DNA of 64,000 bases from Psychrobacter sp. P11G3 (GCF_001435845.1 NZ_CM003596.1:3192232-3256231); one strand, 5' to 3'; shown: positions 36,923 through 47,074, counted from the first letter of the stretch. Notes: generated by a model not told the origin, from the sequence alone. Numbers and translations are program-made.

Positions 36923-37732
36923 ATGACAACATTCGACACAGCTGATGACCTCAGTGTTAGAAAACAAACCATCGCTCGCCACTTTGCCAATGCAAGTGAC
37001 TATGATCAACATGCCAATGTTCAACAGATCGTTTGTCATTATTTATTAGACAGTATTGCTCATATCAAGCAAAGCAGTGTGCTAGAAGTGGGTGCAGGCA
37101 CAGGTCAAATGACGCGCCTACTCGCTGAGCATATTCAAAGCCAGCACTGGCTTATCAATGAGTTATGTAGTGAGCAGACGGCTACATTGCAATCAATACT
37201 GCCAACTGCTGACGTAATGATTGGTGATGCTGAAACGATAGATTTAGCAGAAAATCATAGCTTGATAGTTAGTGCCAATGCCGTGCAATGGTTTGATAGT
37301 CCGTTGAGTTTCGTCACGCAATCCGCGCAGCGTCTACAACCTGGAGGACAACTGGTCTTTAGTACTTTTACGCCAAATAACTTTTTGCAAATTAAAACTC
37401 TTACTGGCCAAGGGCTTTACTATCCAGATATTGATAAATGGCAATTGGCATTAGATAGTGCTGGCTTTAAGAATATCGAACTCTCAATTCAGCGCTTCGA
37501 TTTACCATTTCCTACTCCCTACGCTATTTTAAAGCATATGAAACTCACTGGCGTATCGACCAATCAAACTCAGGTTACGTCAGATGATACTCAAACCTTT
37601 ATATGGACAAAATCGCGTCTACAGCAATTTGAGTCAGACTATTGGCAGCAATTCTCAGGAAAGGATGAAACAGGACAGCTCGTGGTTAATTTAACCTATG
37701 AAGTGCTCATAGTGAGCGCGTTTAAACTATAA
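36923..37732 (+). CDS. bioC: BioC, malonyl-ACP O-methyltransferase
   Basis: SAM-dependent methyltransferase that methylates malonyl-ACP to start pimelate synthesis for biotin. 269 residues from the ATG at 36923; a TTG six codons earlier could also serve. N-terminus has the BioC signature region RKQTIARHFANASDYDQHANVQQIVC, motif I is VLEVGAGTGQMTRLL, followed by ADVMIGDAETIDL and SANAVQWFDS, both characteristic of BioC. C-terminus has LKHMKLTGVS, also typical. Forms an operon with bioF. Confidence 0.93.
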   Translation: MTTFDTADDLSVRKQTIARHFANASDYDQHANVQQIVCHYLLDSIAHIKQSSVLEVGAGTGQMTRLLAEHIQSQHWLINELCSEQTATLQSILPTADVMIGDAETIDLAENHSLIVSANAVQWFDSPLSFVTQSAQRLQPGGQLVFSTFTPNNFLQIKTLTGQGLYYPDIDKWQLALDSAGFKNIELSIQRFDLPFPTPYAILKHMKLTGVSTNQTQVTSDDTQTFIWTKSRLQQFESDYWQQFSGKDETGQLVVNLTYEVLIVSAFKL

Positions 37733-37796
37733 GCACGTACCTTATTAATAAAAACAATAGCTAGCAGAAACAGTAGCCGTTAGAAAAAACAGCCAT

Positions 37797-37829
37797 AAAA
37801 AAACGCACCCCGAAGGATGCGTTTTTTTA
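37797..37829. terminator. Bidirectional terminator bioC / dnaK
   Basis: On the minus strand CGCATCC-TTCG-GGGTGCG (UUCG tetraloop, one U-G pair) is followed by seven T: a strong terminator, 130 bases after dnaK. On the plus strand the same element has a T run after bioC but one C-A mismatch. Confidence 0.88.
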
Positions 37830-37961
37830 ATTTAACTAGTTATCGATTTGTATCGACTATACCATTTTCAAAAACTTGAGTAGCAAGGAAAACGAGCGTA
37901 AGTACTACATTGGGTAGACTAAGCAAGTTTGACGCAGCTGATCGCGTTTTTGAATTTGGTA

Positions 37962-39902
37962 TTATTTTTTGTCTTCGTCTACTTCAGTGAACTCAGCATC
38001 AACGACGTCGTCATCAGCTTTGTTGCTACCAGCATCGTCAGCACCTTGTTGGAACTGGCTTGGATCCATACCTTCTGCACCAGCGCCGCTATCAGCGTAA
38101 ATTTTCTGGCTGATTGGCAAGAATGCATTGTCTAATGCTTCAAGCTTAGCTTTGATTTCGTCATGGTCATCTTCTTTCGCTGCTGCTTCAAGCTCAGTGA
38201 TAGCAGATTCTACTGTTGATTTTTCTTCATCAGTGACTTTATCTTCTGCTTCTTTTAGCGCTTTTTGTACGGCATGAATACGACCATCTGCTTCGTTACG
38301 AACTTGCGCTAGGTTAGCGAACTTCTCATCTTCAGCAGCATTGGCTTCTGCATCGCGAACCATTTGTTCGACTTCTTCGTCCGACAAACCAGAATCCGCT
38401 TTGATTTGGATACTTTGTGCTTTACCAGTACCTTTATCGGTTGCAGAGATGTTCATGATGCCATCAGCATTGATGTCAAAAGACACTTCGATTTGCGGTA
38501 GGCCACGTGGTGCTGGTGGGATATCCGTTAAGTCAAAACGACCAAGCATTTTGTTTTGGTTAGCGATTTTACGCTCACCTTGATATACCTGAATCGTTAC
38601 TGCTGGCTGGTTGTCTTCAGCAGTTGAGAATACCTGTGATTTCTTAGTAGGAATCATGGTGTTTTTCTCGATAACTGGCGTCATGACACCACCCATCGTT
38701 TCGATACCTAGGGTCAATGGCGTTACATCAAGTAGCAATACGTCAGTTTTGTCACCAGACAATACGGCACCTTGAATCGCTGCACCAGCTGCAACTGCTT
38801 CATCAGGGTTCACGTCTTTACGTGGCTCTTGACCGAAGAAGTCTTGTACTTTTTGCTGTACTAGTGGCATACGAGTCTGACCACCAACCAAGATTACATC
38901 GTTGATGTCGCCAATTTTTAGGCCAGCATCTTCAAGTGCAGTCTTACAAGGACCCATTGTACGTTGTACTAATTCTTCAGTTAGGCTCTCTAGTTTCGAG
39001 CGGCTGATAGTAACAACCAAATGCTTAGGACCACTGCTATCAGCAGTGATATATGGCAAGTTTACTTCAGTGCTTTGTGCACTTGATAGCTCAATCTTCG
39101 CTTTTTCTGCCGCTTCTTTTAGACGCTGCATCGCAAGAGAGTCACCTTTTAGGTTCACGTCTTGTTCTTTTTTGAATTCAGCAACTAAGAAATCAATCAA
39201 TGCTGAGTCAAAGTCTTCACCACCTAGGAAAGTATCACCGTTGGTCGCTAGTACTTCGAATTGTTGCTCACCATCTACGTCTGCGATTTCGATGATTGAG
39301 ATATCGAAAGTACCACCACCTAAGTCATATACAGCAACAGTGCTATCGCCTTGCTTCTTGTCCATACCATAAGCAAGTGCAGCAGCAGTTGGCTCATTGA
39401 TGATACGTTTTACATCAAGACCAGCGATTTTACCCGCATCTTTAGTTGCTTGACGCTGTGAGTCATTGAAGTAAGCAGGTACAGTTACAACTGCTTCAGT
39501 CACGCTCTCACCAAGATAATCTTCTGCTGTTTTTTTCATTTTTTTCAAGATTTCAGCAGAAACCTGTGGTGGCGCAAGTTTTTTACCGTTGATTTCTACC
39601 CATGCATCGCCGTTGTCTGCTTTAGCGATTTTGTAAGGAACCATGCCGATATCTTTTTGCACGACTTTGTCATCGAAACGACGACCGATCAAACGCTTAA
39701 TCGCAAACAAAGTGTTGCTTGGATTAGTTACTGCTTGACGCTTAGCTGACTGACCAACAAGCGTTTCGTCATCTTTATAAGCGACGATTGATGGTGTTGT
39801 ACGAGTACCTTCAGCATTTTCGATGACTTTAACTTTGTCACCTTCCATTACTGCTACACACGAGTTAGTAGTACCTAGATCAATACCAATTACTTTACCC
39901 AT
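37962..39902 (-). CDS. dnaK: DnaK, Hsp70 chaperone
   Basis: ATP-dependent chaperone for nascent and heat-damaged proteins. 646 residues from the ATG at 39902 (a TTG two codons upstream is ignored; AGGAG lies about nine bases ahead). ATPase domain (about 1-380): [13 protein letters not shown], the phosphorylation-loop [10 protein letters not shown], and [11 protein letters not shown]; linker [13 protein letters not shown]; substrate domain to about 505; helical lid and a [16 protein letters not shown] tail with the conserved DAEFxEV motif. grpE lies upstream in the same direction with its own 180-base gap and a sigma-32-like promoter. Confidence 0.98.
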   Translation of the reverse strand: MGKVIGIDLGTTNSCVAVMEGDKVKVIENAEGTRTTPSIVAYKDDETLVGQSAKRQAVTNPSNTLFAIKRLIGRRFDDKVVQKDIGMVPYKIAKADNGDAWVEINGKKLAPPQVSAEILKKMKKTAEDYLGESVTEAVVTVPAYFNDSQRQATKDAGKIAGLDVKRIINEPTAAALAYGMDKKQGDSTVAVYDLGGGTFDISIIEIADVDGEQQFEVLATNGDTFLGGEDFDSALIDFLVAEFKKEQDVNLKGDSLAMQRLKEAAEKAKIELSSAQSTEVNLPYITADSSGPKHLVVTISRSKLESLTEELVQRTMGPCKTALEDAGLKIGDINDVILVGGQTRMPLVQQKVQDFFGQEPRKDVNPDEAVAAGAAIQGAVLSGDKTDVLLLDVTPLTLGIETMGGVMTPVIEKNTMIPTKKSQVFSTAEDNQPAVTIQVYQGERKIANQNKMLGRFDLTDIPPAPRGLPQIEVSFDINADGIMNISATDKGTGKAQSIQIKADSGLSDEEVEQMVRDAEANAAEDEKFANLAQVRNEADGRIHAVQKALKEAEDKVTDEEKSTVESAITELEAAAKEDDHDEIKAKLEALDNAFLPISQKIYADSGAGAEGMDPSQFQQGADDAGSNKADDDVVDAEFTEVDEDKK

Positions 39903-39975
39903 AATCAATTGCTCCTAATTTGTTTTTAACTATAAATACTTATTTATCCAGACCGTAGTCGGTCACTTGTTGCTA

Positions 39976-40005
39976 TATATCGGTTTACCCGTCGTATTTT
40001 TCAAG
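39976..40005 (-). promoter_or_regulatory. Sigma-32-like heat-shock promoter of dnaK
   Basis: On the minus strand: -35 CTTGAA (complement at 40000-40005), spacer of 15, then ACCGATATA (complement at 39976-39984), which matches CCCCATnTA at most positions. It lies about 75 bases upstream of the dnaK start, in the grpE-dnaK gap. Fits the known heat-shock control of dnaK; not tested. Confidence 0.6.
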
Positions 40006-40045
40006 GCGATAATCACGCAAAAACTGTGTTTCATGTCATTTTTTG

Positions 40046-40073
40046 TGAAAAACCTTCATATTAGTAAGGTTTA
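40046..40073 (-). terminator. Possible terminator after grpE
   Basis: Minus-strand hairpin AAACCTT / AAGGTTT (nine-base loop) followed by TTTTTC. Short stem, moderate strength; may give partial read-through into dnaK. Confidence 0.5.
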
Positions 40074-40085
40074 GCCCTAAAAATA

Positions 40086-40685
40086 TTACTGACCAACACG
40101 AACCATGGCCGGACGTAATAGACGACCGTTTAGGCTATAGCCTTTTTGTAAGACCGTACCCACTGTATCTGCCGCTGCTTCTGGGTCAATACCCACTGCT
40201 TCATGGAAGTCAGCGTTGAATTTTTCGCCTTGTGGATCGACCACTTCTACGCCGTTTTTGGTCAATACTGCAACCAATGCTTTGTGCGTTAATTGCACAC
40301 CCTCAGCGACTGGATCATTGGCATCGGCATTTTCGATAGCACGCTCTAAGTTGTCAACGATGTCTAACAATTCTTTAGCAAATTTCTGTAGTGCGAATTT
40401 TTTGCTCTTATCCGCTTCTTGCTCCATGCGTTTTTGCGCATTGTAAGCTTCAGCATTAGCGCGTGCAGTACCTTCTTTGGCTTGTTTTACTTCGCCTTCT
40501 AGCTCAGCAATACGCGCTTTGAAAGTATCAAGGTTGATTTCGTTTTCGATAGTCGTTTCTTCACCTGAATTATTCTGTGGATCAAACTCTTTCATGGTTT
40601 CTTCTAAGATACTGTCATTGTGATCAATATTCTCATGTGCCACATTTTGGTCAAGATTTTCGTGGTTCGGGTTTTGCTCGCTCAT
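40086..40685 (-). CDS. grpE: GrpE, nucleotide exchange factor for DnaK
   Basis: Dimeric factor that releases ADP from DnaK. 199 residues from the ATG at 40685, which has AAGGAG about six bases upstream. The N-terminus is acidic and disordered (about 1-45, with an Asn/His-rich repeat HENLDQNVAHENIDHND), a long coiled coil (about 50-110, FKARIAELEGEVKQAKEGTARANAEAYNAQKR) and the C-terminal beta domain ending LQKGYSLNGRLLRPAMVRVGQ, the family signature. Upstream of dnaK; dnaJ is not in the window. Confidence 0.96.
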   Translation of the reverse strand: MSEQNPNHENLDQNVAHENIDHNDSILEETMKEFDPQNNSGEETTIENEINLDTFKARIAELEGEVKQAKEGTARANAEAYNAQKRMEQEADKSKKFALQKFAKELLDIVDNLERAIENADANDPVAEGVQLTHKALVAVLTKNGVEVVDPQGEKFNADFHEAVGIDPEAAADTVGTVLQKGYSLNGRLLRPAMVRVGQ

Positions 40686-41118
40686 GATAGCTCCTTGGAA
40701 TTTCAATAATGAAGATTAAGAGACGGCACAGTAGACCGAATAATTACTGGTCCTACTATGCCATTATTAAATGCTCGATGTTTCTGACTCATTGTTTTTT
40801 TAATACGCTTCAATAGCTGCTTGATAAAGGTGATGAAGACAAATTTCAAGCCTAGAGCAAAGGAATTTTTACCATTTATGACAAATATTCGTGAAGTGTC
40901 ATTAATACGATGCGTCAAACATTTTTGTTCCATGTCAATAAATCTCAATATTCACTCACAAAAAGAACAAAAAACCGCTATTTACTCCAATTGCTTTACG
41001 CTTATTAATCAAGCTATTACCAAACGATACGCTATTATTCTGCTAGCTATTTTATCATTGCTATAAATATTATCGCCCACACTCAAATGCACGCTAAAAA
41101 TCATTTATGAGAGCTGTT
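40686..41118. other. Divergent intergenic region grpE / esterase
   Basis: About 430 AT-rich bases. A perfect CTTGAA on the minus strand (complement 40845-40850) could be the -35 of a heat-shock promoter for grpE, but the matching -10 is poor. The open frames here on both strands lack family features and ribosome sites. Otherwise nothing seen. Confidence 0.5.
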
Positions 41119-42513
41119 ATGTCTAATTCAAAAAATTTATCTATCAATACTTTGCTTAATAAAGCATTGATGACATTGCACTTAGCGTCAAAAGAGCCAT
41201 CAAATCAAGATGCGCAAGCGTATGACTCATTAGAAAAACGTCTGAGCGTTAAAGAGAAAATACTCGCTTATAACCCTGTAGCAAACTACCAGCCGCATAC
41301 ATTGCATTATGCAATGAAAAGTCTGGGCTACTTACCAGACCCTATTTTGGAAGGTGTAATTGGTTACCTTAAAGGCCCTAATTCAAAACAGTATCTGCAT
41401 GCAAATGCTCATCTACGTCTCATCCTTGCAGTAAATAGTTACCTCAAAACGCCGTTAGAACTAACCCCAATGCTGGAATTGCGTGAGAGATTTACTGCTG
41501 ATGCGGTAGCCATGCAATCACCTAGAGTATGGCAACAAGCCAATACGACTATGCTAAGCAATATAAAGCCCTTCACTAAAAAAAGTGACTCACCTGTTAG
41601 TTGGAAAGATGAAACGATTGCCAATGCGGATGATGGCGACATGACTGTTCGTTGCTATAAAGCAGGCGGCAAAAAGTCTGGTTTTAGAAGAAAACGTATT
41701 CATAATCCTGATGAAACAGTCATGCTGTTCTTTCATGGTGGCGGGTTCTGCATTGGTGATGTCGATACACATCATGAGTTCTGTCATGCGGTCTGTGAGC
41801 AAACTGGCTGGTCTGTGGTTAGTGTCGATTATCGCTTAGCACCTGAATGTCCTGCTCCCGCAGCATTAAAAGACTGTATCACTGCGTATGCCTGGTTGGT
41901 TGAGCACTGTCACAAATTAGGTGCGTTACCTTCTCGTATCGTATTGGCTGGTGATAGCGCAGGTGGTGGTTTATCAACTTTAATTGCGCAGCAGCTGACC
42001 GCACCGAGCAAAAGCGCATGGGCAGACCTAGGGTTAGATGGTCAGAAAATGTTTAATCTATTAGAAAAACTACCCGAACCTCTAGCGCAGATGCCTTTAT
42101 ATCCAGTCACTGATATTGAGACAGACTATCCAAGTTGGGAGCTATATGGCGAAGGCCTACTATTAGATCATGCTGATGTAGCAGTATTTGATGCTGCTTG
42201 CTTGGAAAACAGTCCGCTGCCTCGCTTACACATACTGAACTCACCTATGCTGGGTGATAATAGTAAAGTTTGCCCAACTTACATTGTAGCTTCCGAGCTC
42301 GATGTATTACGTGATGAGGCATTTGCGTATGCAAAGCAGCTGAAAGGTTACGGCGTTGCTGTAGAGACCTATACTGTGCTTGGTGCACCGCATGGCTTTA
42401 TTCACTTTATGAGTGTCCATCAAGGTCTTGGACAAGAGACAAACAATATTATTCATGGTTTTAGCAGCTTTGTACGTGAAATCATCAGTACACAATCCCA
42501 GTTAGCTGCATAG
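41119..42513 (+). CDS. Alpha/beta-hydrolase, hormone-sensitive-lipase type esterase
   Basis: Family IV (HSL) carboxylesterase/lipase of 464 residues. Oxyanion motif HGGGFCIGD near residue 206, nucleophile GDSAGGGL near 279, acid Asp in SELDVLRDEA and His in APHGFIHF. The first 170 residues are an N-terminal extension without clear catalytic role (helical, TLLNKALMTLHLASKE...), longer than in the typical 310-residue HSL esterase. No signal peptide. The ATG at 41119 has GAGAG five bases upstream; another ATG four codons earlier is possible. Substrate likely short- or medium-chain esters; cold-active enzymes of this type are known from Psychrobacter. Confidence 0.9.
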   Translation: MSNSKNLSINTLLNKALMTLHLASKEPSNQDAQAYDSLEKRLSVKEKILAYNPVANYQPHTLHYAMKSLGYLPDPILEGVIGYLKGPNSKQYLHANAHLRLILAVNSYLKTPLELTPMLELRERFTADAVAMQSPRVWQQANTTMLSNIKPFTKKSDSPVSWKDETIANADDGDMTVRCYKAGGKKSGFRRKRIHNPDETVMLFFHGGGFCIGDVDTHHEFCHAVCEQTGWSVVSVDYRLAPECPAPAALKDCITAYAWLVEHCHKLGALPSRIVLAGDSAGGGLSTLIAQQLTAPSKSAWADLGLDGQKMFNLLEKLPEPLAQMPLYPVTDIETDYPSWELYGEGLLLDHADVAVFDAACLENSPLPRLHILNSPMLGDNSKVCPTYIVASELDVLRDEAFAYAKQLKGYGVAVETYTVLGAPHGFIHFMSVHQGLGQETNNIIHGFSSFVREIISTQSQLAA

Positions 42514-42549
42514 ACCATTTTCTAACTAACTATTGATTTGTATAACTAA

Positions 42550-43683
42550 CTAATTTGTATTGCCAGATAGTGTAATCAACCAAATCTCTGAGCGCGATCC
42601 CAATCGAAACGGAATACCCCAAAAACCATAGCCAGAGGACACGACGAAGTGTCCTTTACCAATCTGCTCATAGCCATAACCCAAACGATTAATAGCATTT
42701 ACGATGAAATTAGCGGGGAATACTTGACCGTTGTGAGTATGTCCCGAGATTTGTAAATCTATAGGTAATTGACTGTGATTATCTATATCACTCGGTCTAT
42801 GGTCTAACAATATCACTGGCTGCGACGTATCTACTTGCGCAAGCAGATCGGTAGTTGCTATACGTTGACGTTTATGATTATCAAAACGTCCAACTAGCCA
42901 TACTGGTTGACCCTCATGCTCGATACAGAGCACCTCATCGTTCAACAGTTGTATACCTGCATTTTGCAGCGCTTCGCTAATAGGTCGCTCATGACCATAT
43001 AAGTCATGATTACCCAATGTCGCATAGACACCACGTGGCAGACTATTGCACAATTCTGCTAGGTTTTGCTCCATATGACATTCATTAAAGGCATCTGTAT
43101 TATCATCCATAATATCCCCTGGCATCAGCAGCATATCTGCACCAGAGCGAATCATAAGTTGTTGCAATCTATCTATGGCTCTCACACCAAACAATCGACC
43201 TATATGCAAATCACTAGCGACTGCAATGCGTAGTGGCTTGGTTAAAGGTTTATCTATCTTAATAGACAACTTGCGTATGACAGGCGCATAGGCACTATAT
43301 AACGAATAAATAAATAGTCCTATAAATAGGAGTAGCGCTAGTGCTCTTAGCGCTATAAACATCTCATTCGATTGGTGCAACGTACTGTCTGATAAAGAAA
43401 TTACTAGTAGATACCCTCCGTAAAGTAGACTCACTGCCAACGCCGTCAGTATCATAAAATGCATGACTAGCATCCACCCACTAATCCAACGATAACTGTT
43501 AGCAAATGCTCTTTTTACGCTCAATACTAATAGGCCATTAGTAATAATAAATACACTGGCCCATATCGTTGTCTGTAATGTTGGCGTTATCCAAGGCTGG
43601 AGCCACCACTGTATACTTAATACTGTACCCAGACTGAACAGCTGTAATAGCAAAAATATAGTGAAGAAAAATGCGTAACGCAT
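42550..43683 (-). CDS. Membrane metallophosphoesterase
   Basis: Calcineurin-like phosphoesterase, 377 residues, of the YkuE/YpbG-like membrane type. About four helices in the first 140 residues (FFTIFLLLQLFSLGTVLSI; TIWASVFIITNGLLVLSV; MLVMHFMILTALAVSLLYGGYLLV; ALALLLFIGLFIYSLYSAY), then the metal-binding motifs ASDLHIGRLFG, PGDIMDDN, TLGNHDLYGHER, LLDHRPSD and SGHTHNGQVFP. Catalytic domain is probably cytoplasmic-side or periplasmic depending on the helix count. Substrate unknown; some relatives cleave UDP-diacylglucosamine or lipid head groups. Converges on the esterase gene. Confidence 0.9.
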   Translation of the reverse strand: MRYAFFFTIFLLLQLFSLGTVLSIQWWLQPWITPTLQTTIWASVFIITNGLLVLSVKRAFANSYRWISGWMLVMHFMILTALAVSLLYGGYLLVISLSDSTLHQSNEMFIALRALALLLFIGLFIYSLYSAYAPVIRKLSIKIDKPLTKPLRIAVASDLHIGRLFGVRAIDRLQQLMIRSGADMLLMPGDIMDDNTDAFNECHMEQNLAELCNSLPRGVYATLGNHDLYGHERPISEALQNAGIQLLNDEVLCIEHEGQPVWLVGRFDNHKRQRIATTDLLAQVDTSQPVILLDHRPSDIDNHSQLPIDLQISGHTHNGQVFPANFIVNAINRLGYGYEQIGKGHFVVSSGYGFWGIPFRLGSRSEIWLITLSGNTN

Positions 43684-43741
43684 GGACTGCCCTTAGACAT
43701 AAATACGGTTCAGTAATTAATTATCAGAAGATGGTTCGTAA

Positions 43742-43757
43742 TGTTTCACATGAAACA
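43742..43757. other. parS-like ParB site 1
   Basis: TGTTTCACATGAAACA: 15 of 16 match to the bacterial parS palindrome TGTTTCACGTGAAACA. Intergenic, between the metallophosphoesterase and TIGR01777 genes. ParB-family proteins bind such sites to load the chromosome-segregation complex near the origin. Confidence 0.85.
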
Positions 43758-43769
43758 ACTGCTATATAA

Positions 43770-44780
43770 CTATTTCTGATTTTCTAATGCGTGCTGGAGT
43801 GTCAAGTGTTTGAACGAATAACCTGCATCCAATAGCGCTTGTGGCAGCACCTTTTGACCATCAATAAGTAAGGTCGACATTTCACCAAACATCAGCTTGA
43901 GCAAAAACTCTGGCAAAGTAAAAAAAGTTGGGCGATGTAGCCACGAGCCAAGTGCTTTGGTAAAAGTATGATTGGTCACAGGATTCGGAGCAGTAAGGTT
44001 ATATACGACTGCATTTATATTATTTGCCGTACCGCTTGCAGTCTTGATAGTGCTGTCACTAATAGGTGCATTATCTTGCGCTAAGCTTTCGATGTGATTA
44101 ACGTCTGATTCTTTAGTAAGTTTAAGCTGCTGCTCGATAATAAAGATAACCGCACTAACCCAATCTTCACGGCTGATCCAGCTCATGATTTGCTGTCCAT
44201 TACCCAACTGACCACCGACACCAAATTTAAAGGGTAGTAATAATTTAGCCACCATACCACCTTCAGGATGGATGACTACACCTGTTCTGACGATAGCTAC
44301 AGGAACATCGTGATCGGTTGCTTTAAGTGCTAATTGCTCCCATTCATCACATAATGTATGAGCAAAATCCGTCTCATAATCGCTGTTTTCAGTCAGTGGC
44401 TTGTCGCCCTGCGTACCATACCAACCGATTGCTGATCCGCTCACCAGTAACTTGGGTTTGGTGCTAGCACGTGCGATAAAATCCAATATCGACTGAGTAG
44501 GTTTGATACGGCTCGCCATCAACTGTTCTTTACGCTCATCGCTCCAACGAGAGTCAGCAATCCCTGCGCCTGCTAAATTTAATATGACATCAAAGCTCAT
44601 ATCAGACGTTACCAGCTCGTCATAAGTCATCATATTGATATCATCGGGATGTGGTTGACCGCTATCACGAGTTAGCCAAGTAATCGACACGTCGTTATTT
44701 TGCGCGCGAGACCGTGCCATTAGCTCTCGACTAAACGCACTTCCCAAGAACCCTGAACCGCCACTAATCAAAACCTTCAT
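43770..44780 (-). CDS. TIGR01777 family SDR-type epimerase (YfcH-like)
   Basis: NAD(P)-binding extended-SDR protein of 336 residues. N-terminal Rossmann motif ISGGSGFLGSAFSRELM, NLAGAGIADSRWSDERK, VSGSAIGWYGTQGDKPLTE (Ser/Tyr region), TGVVIHPEGGMVAKLLLPFKFGVGGQLGNGQQIMSWI and a C-terminal DUF1731-type tail (GSWLHRPTFFTLPEFLLKLMFGEM). An insertion near 225-265 (LAQDNAPISDSTIKTAS) is polar and lineage-specific. Substrate unknown; conserved through Proteobacteria. Confidence 0.9.
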   Translation of the reverse strand: MKVLISGGSGFLGSAFSRELMARSRAQNNDVSITWLTRDSGQPHPDDINMMTYDELVTSDMSFDVILNLAGAGIADSRWSDERKEQLMASRIKPTQSILDFIARASTKPKLLVSGSAIGWYGTQGDKPLTENSDYETDFAHTLCDEWEQLALKATDHDVPVAIVRTGVVIHPEGGMVAKLLLPFKFGVGGQLGNGQQIMSWISREDWVSAVIFIIEQQLKLTKESDVNHIESLAQDNAPISDSTIKTASGTANNINAVVYNLTAPNPVTNHTFTKALGSWLHRPTFFTLPEFLLKLMFGEMSTLLIDGQKVLPQALLDAGYSFKHLTLQHALENQK

Positions 44781-45070
44781 ATCCTACTCCCTATATGCCT
44801 CAAATATCATCACTATGACTTATCTTTGAGTTACTTATTGCTGAAGTACTTATCGTTCAATAAAAACTAGACCGTTATAACCATCGTCTGCTTTTTTGTG
44901 GTTTTTATCAAAACGACTTTTACATGCTTTTGGTAAAGGAAGGTGAGCAAATAGGCAAGCTAGCAAATGGTTAATCTATGAATGCTGAAGTAAATAAGGT
45001 ACAGCGACACCCATCACTTTGCATTGCAAGCAATCGCATCTGAGAAATTTAAGAGTTTTTATAGAGAGAG

Positions 45071-45700
45071 CTATCGAACGACAAAACCTGTCGTTGCGTC
45101 ACGAATTTGGCTAGGTAATGTATAACCTAACGTATCGCCCTGCAAATAACCAATTTGCTCATTAAAATAAGCATAGGCGGTATCAAAAGTGCTAGCAGGC
45201 GTTTGCCCTGATGGGTTACAGCTTGTAGAAACCAATAGACCAAATGGATTCTCTTCACTGACCAGCTGTTGGCAAAGCTGACGAACTGTAGGATGCGAGA
45301 TAACTCGAACAGCAATAGTCTGATGCTGACCGATAATCCAAGTAGGTACAGTGCTCGCAAGCGGCTGAGGAATCGGTAATAACCAAGTATGTGCTTGACG
45401 ACTGTCCTTTTCATCTCCGCTATCGTCTGTCTGCCAACTATCAACAACCTGCTGGCGCTGAACATCATCTAAAGAGGCTAGCAAAGGTGCTAAGCGAGAC
45501 ACACTATCAGTGACGACTATCATGCCTTTGGCTTGTGGACGTTGTTTGATATCCAAAATACGCTGAACAGCTGCTTGGTCATAAGGATCGCAACCAATAC
45601 CCCAAACGCTTTCTGTGGGGTACGCGAGCAGTTGCCCTTCTTTTAGCCACTTAGCGGCTTGGATAGCAGAATCAGTAATAAGGGGTGTAGGTTGGCTCAT
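45071..45700 (-). CDS. tsaC: TsaC/Sua5 threonylcarbamoyl-AMP synthase
   Basis: Makes L-threonylcarbamoyladenylate for the t6A37 modification of ANN-decoding tRNAs. 209 residues, short TsaC type without the Sua5 C-terminal domain. Signature LLAYPTESVWGIGCDPYDQAAVQRILDIKQRP, then a nucleotide/carbamoyl-binding VRVISHPTVRQLC and the STSCNPSGQTPA segment with the conserved Ser/Asn. Encoded just downstream of dprA in the same direction, an arrangement common in Gammaproteobacteria. Confidence 0.95.
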   Translation of the reverse strand: MSQPTPLITDSAIQAAKWLKEGQLLAYPTESVWGIGCDPYDQAAVQRILDIKQRPQAKGMIVVTDSVSRLAPLLASLDDVQRQQVVDSWQTDDSGDEKDSRQAHTWLLPIPQPLASTVPTWIIGQHQTIAVRVISHPTVRQLCQQLVSEENPFGLLVSTSCNPSGQTPASTFDTAYAYFNEQIGYLQGDTLGYTLPSQIRDATTGFVVR

Positions 45701-45817
45701 GACTTAAATGGTTCGTAGAAGTAAATTCTAATAATACCACAAGAGAGATATTATCTAGGAGAGTCTACAACTAAGGGCTATCTATGCCAGTGTCCAATAA
45801 GGAATATTTACGATACT

Positions 45818-47074
45818 TTAAACGCGTAAATATCGTCCACCTTGTTCGCTGATGAGACCCATTAACTCAAGCTCCATTAGCTGACCAATCAACTGCGGCG
45901 GTGCAAGCTTGGTTGCACTAATAAGCGCATCTAAATCTTGCCCATGCCAGTCAAGCTGCTCATAGATTGCAGCTAAATGCTCAGGCACAATGACTGTGCT
46001 GCGCGCAGGCTTTATCTCAGAGGATGGTTGCTGGCTAGTAGATTTGATTGATTTTTTCTCTATCTCAAACGCATCGGAAGTCTGAGTGATATTCGAGTGA
46101 TTGCTATTGAAATTAGTAACATTCGCTGTTCTATAAGCGCCTTTATCATAGTCAAGCTGACCATTGACGTCTTCTAGTACTTGCTGAGGATGATAAACCA
46201 AGGTCGCGCCTTCACGTATCAAATGATGGCAACCCTCTGCATTACTATTGTCAATATGACTGGGAATGGCAAAGACCTGTTTACCTTGCTCAGACGTGAG
46301 ACGTGCTGTGATAAGCGAGCCGCTCTTGATTGTCGCTTCCGTCACAATGGTCGCAAGACTCAGCCCAGCCACCAAACGATTGCGACGCGGAAAAGTATGT
46401 TTATGCGGCTGAGTGTGTGGTAATAGCTCACTGATGATGCAGCCACCTTGCTCAACAATTTGAGTAAATAATTGATCCCGATGATTAGGATAGTTCACAT
46501 CGATCCCCGTACCCATTACACCAACTGTCCGTCCCTGATAGTCAGGGTCTGCCTGCGCTAATGCACCTAAATGTGCGCGTTTATCTACACCCATAGCCAG
46601 ACCGCTAGTAACGATATAACCTGCTTGCGCTAAGTACTGCGCCATATCAAACGTGATTTTTTGCGCATGCGCGGTGGGTTTGCGGCTACCTACTATAGCG
46701 ATTTGTGCTTGATGCAGGCGTGCGCTATTCCCACGATAAAATAATAATGGCGGCGGGTCGTAGATTTGTGAGAGTTGGGCAGGATAATCGGTGTCATCAG
46801 CGAATAGTAAACCATAACGCCCATCTATCAATGCTTGCTGAATCTTATCGATATTGGCGAGTGTTTGCTCTGGCTGTTCATGACGTTTGAGATGGGTATG
46901 ATGAATACCTAGCTGCTTCCATGCCTCTACTTTGGCTTGCCAAGCAAGCTGCGGATAACCAAAAGAAGTGATCAGTTTGTGATAAGCAGATAAAGACGCA
47001 TTCACCTCGTACCACAGCGCTAAGATAGCGCGCTGATCGTCGGATAAAGAAGAGGTGACTGCCGTCATTGTCAT
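45818..47074 (-). CDS. dprA: DprA/Smf, DNA processing protein
   Basis: Single-strand-DNA-binding protein that loads RecA on incoming DNA during natural transformation. 418 residues: SAM-like N-terminal domain (about 1-80), a Rossmann core (about 100-310) starting at IAIVGSRKPTAHAQ with SGLAMGVDKRAHLGAL, GTGIDVNYPNHRDQLF and FPRRNRLVAGLS, then an unconserved Ser/Lys linker (about 310-355) and a winged-helix DprA_WH domain (about 360-415, AIYEQLDWHGQDLDALI). The ATG at 47068 is an alternative start. Together with comM this supports competence. Confidence 0.95.
   Translation of the reverse strand: MTMTAVTSSLSDDQRAILALWYEVNASLSAYHKLITSFGYPQLAWQAKVEAWKQLGIHHTHLKRHEQPEQTLANIDKIQQALIDGRYGLLFADDTDYPAQLSQIYDPPPLLFYRGNSARLHQAQIAIVGSRKPTAHAQKITFDMAQYLAQAGYIVTSGLAMGVDKRAHLGALAQADPDYQGRTVGVMGTGIDVNYPNHRDQLFTQIVEQGGCIISELLPHTQPHKHTFPRRNRLVAGLSLATIVTEATIKSGSLITARLTSEQGKQVFAIPSHIDNSNAEGCHHLIREGATLVYHPQQVLEDVNGQLDYDKGAYRTANVTNFNSNHSNITQTSDAFEIEKKSIKSTSQQPSSEIKPARSTVIVPEHLAAIYEQLDWHGQDLDALISATKLAPPQLIGQLMELELMGLISEQGGRYLRV

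Noticed and set aside
40845..40850. Heat-shock promoter for grpE
   Set aside because: CTTGAA is perfect but the sequence at -10 distance (CCTTTATC) matches poorly; noted only in the intergenic entry.
40703..41066. Overlapping frames on both strands between grpE and the esterase gene
   Set aside because: Neither has a ribosome site or recognisable features; they overlap each other in a region expected to hold promoters.
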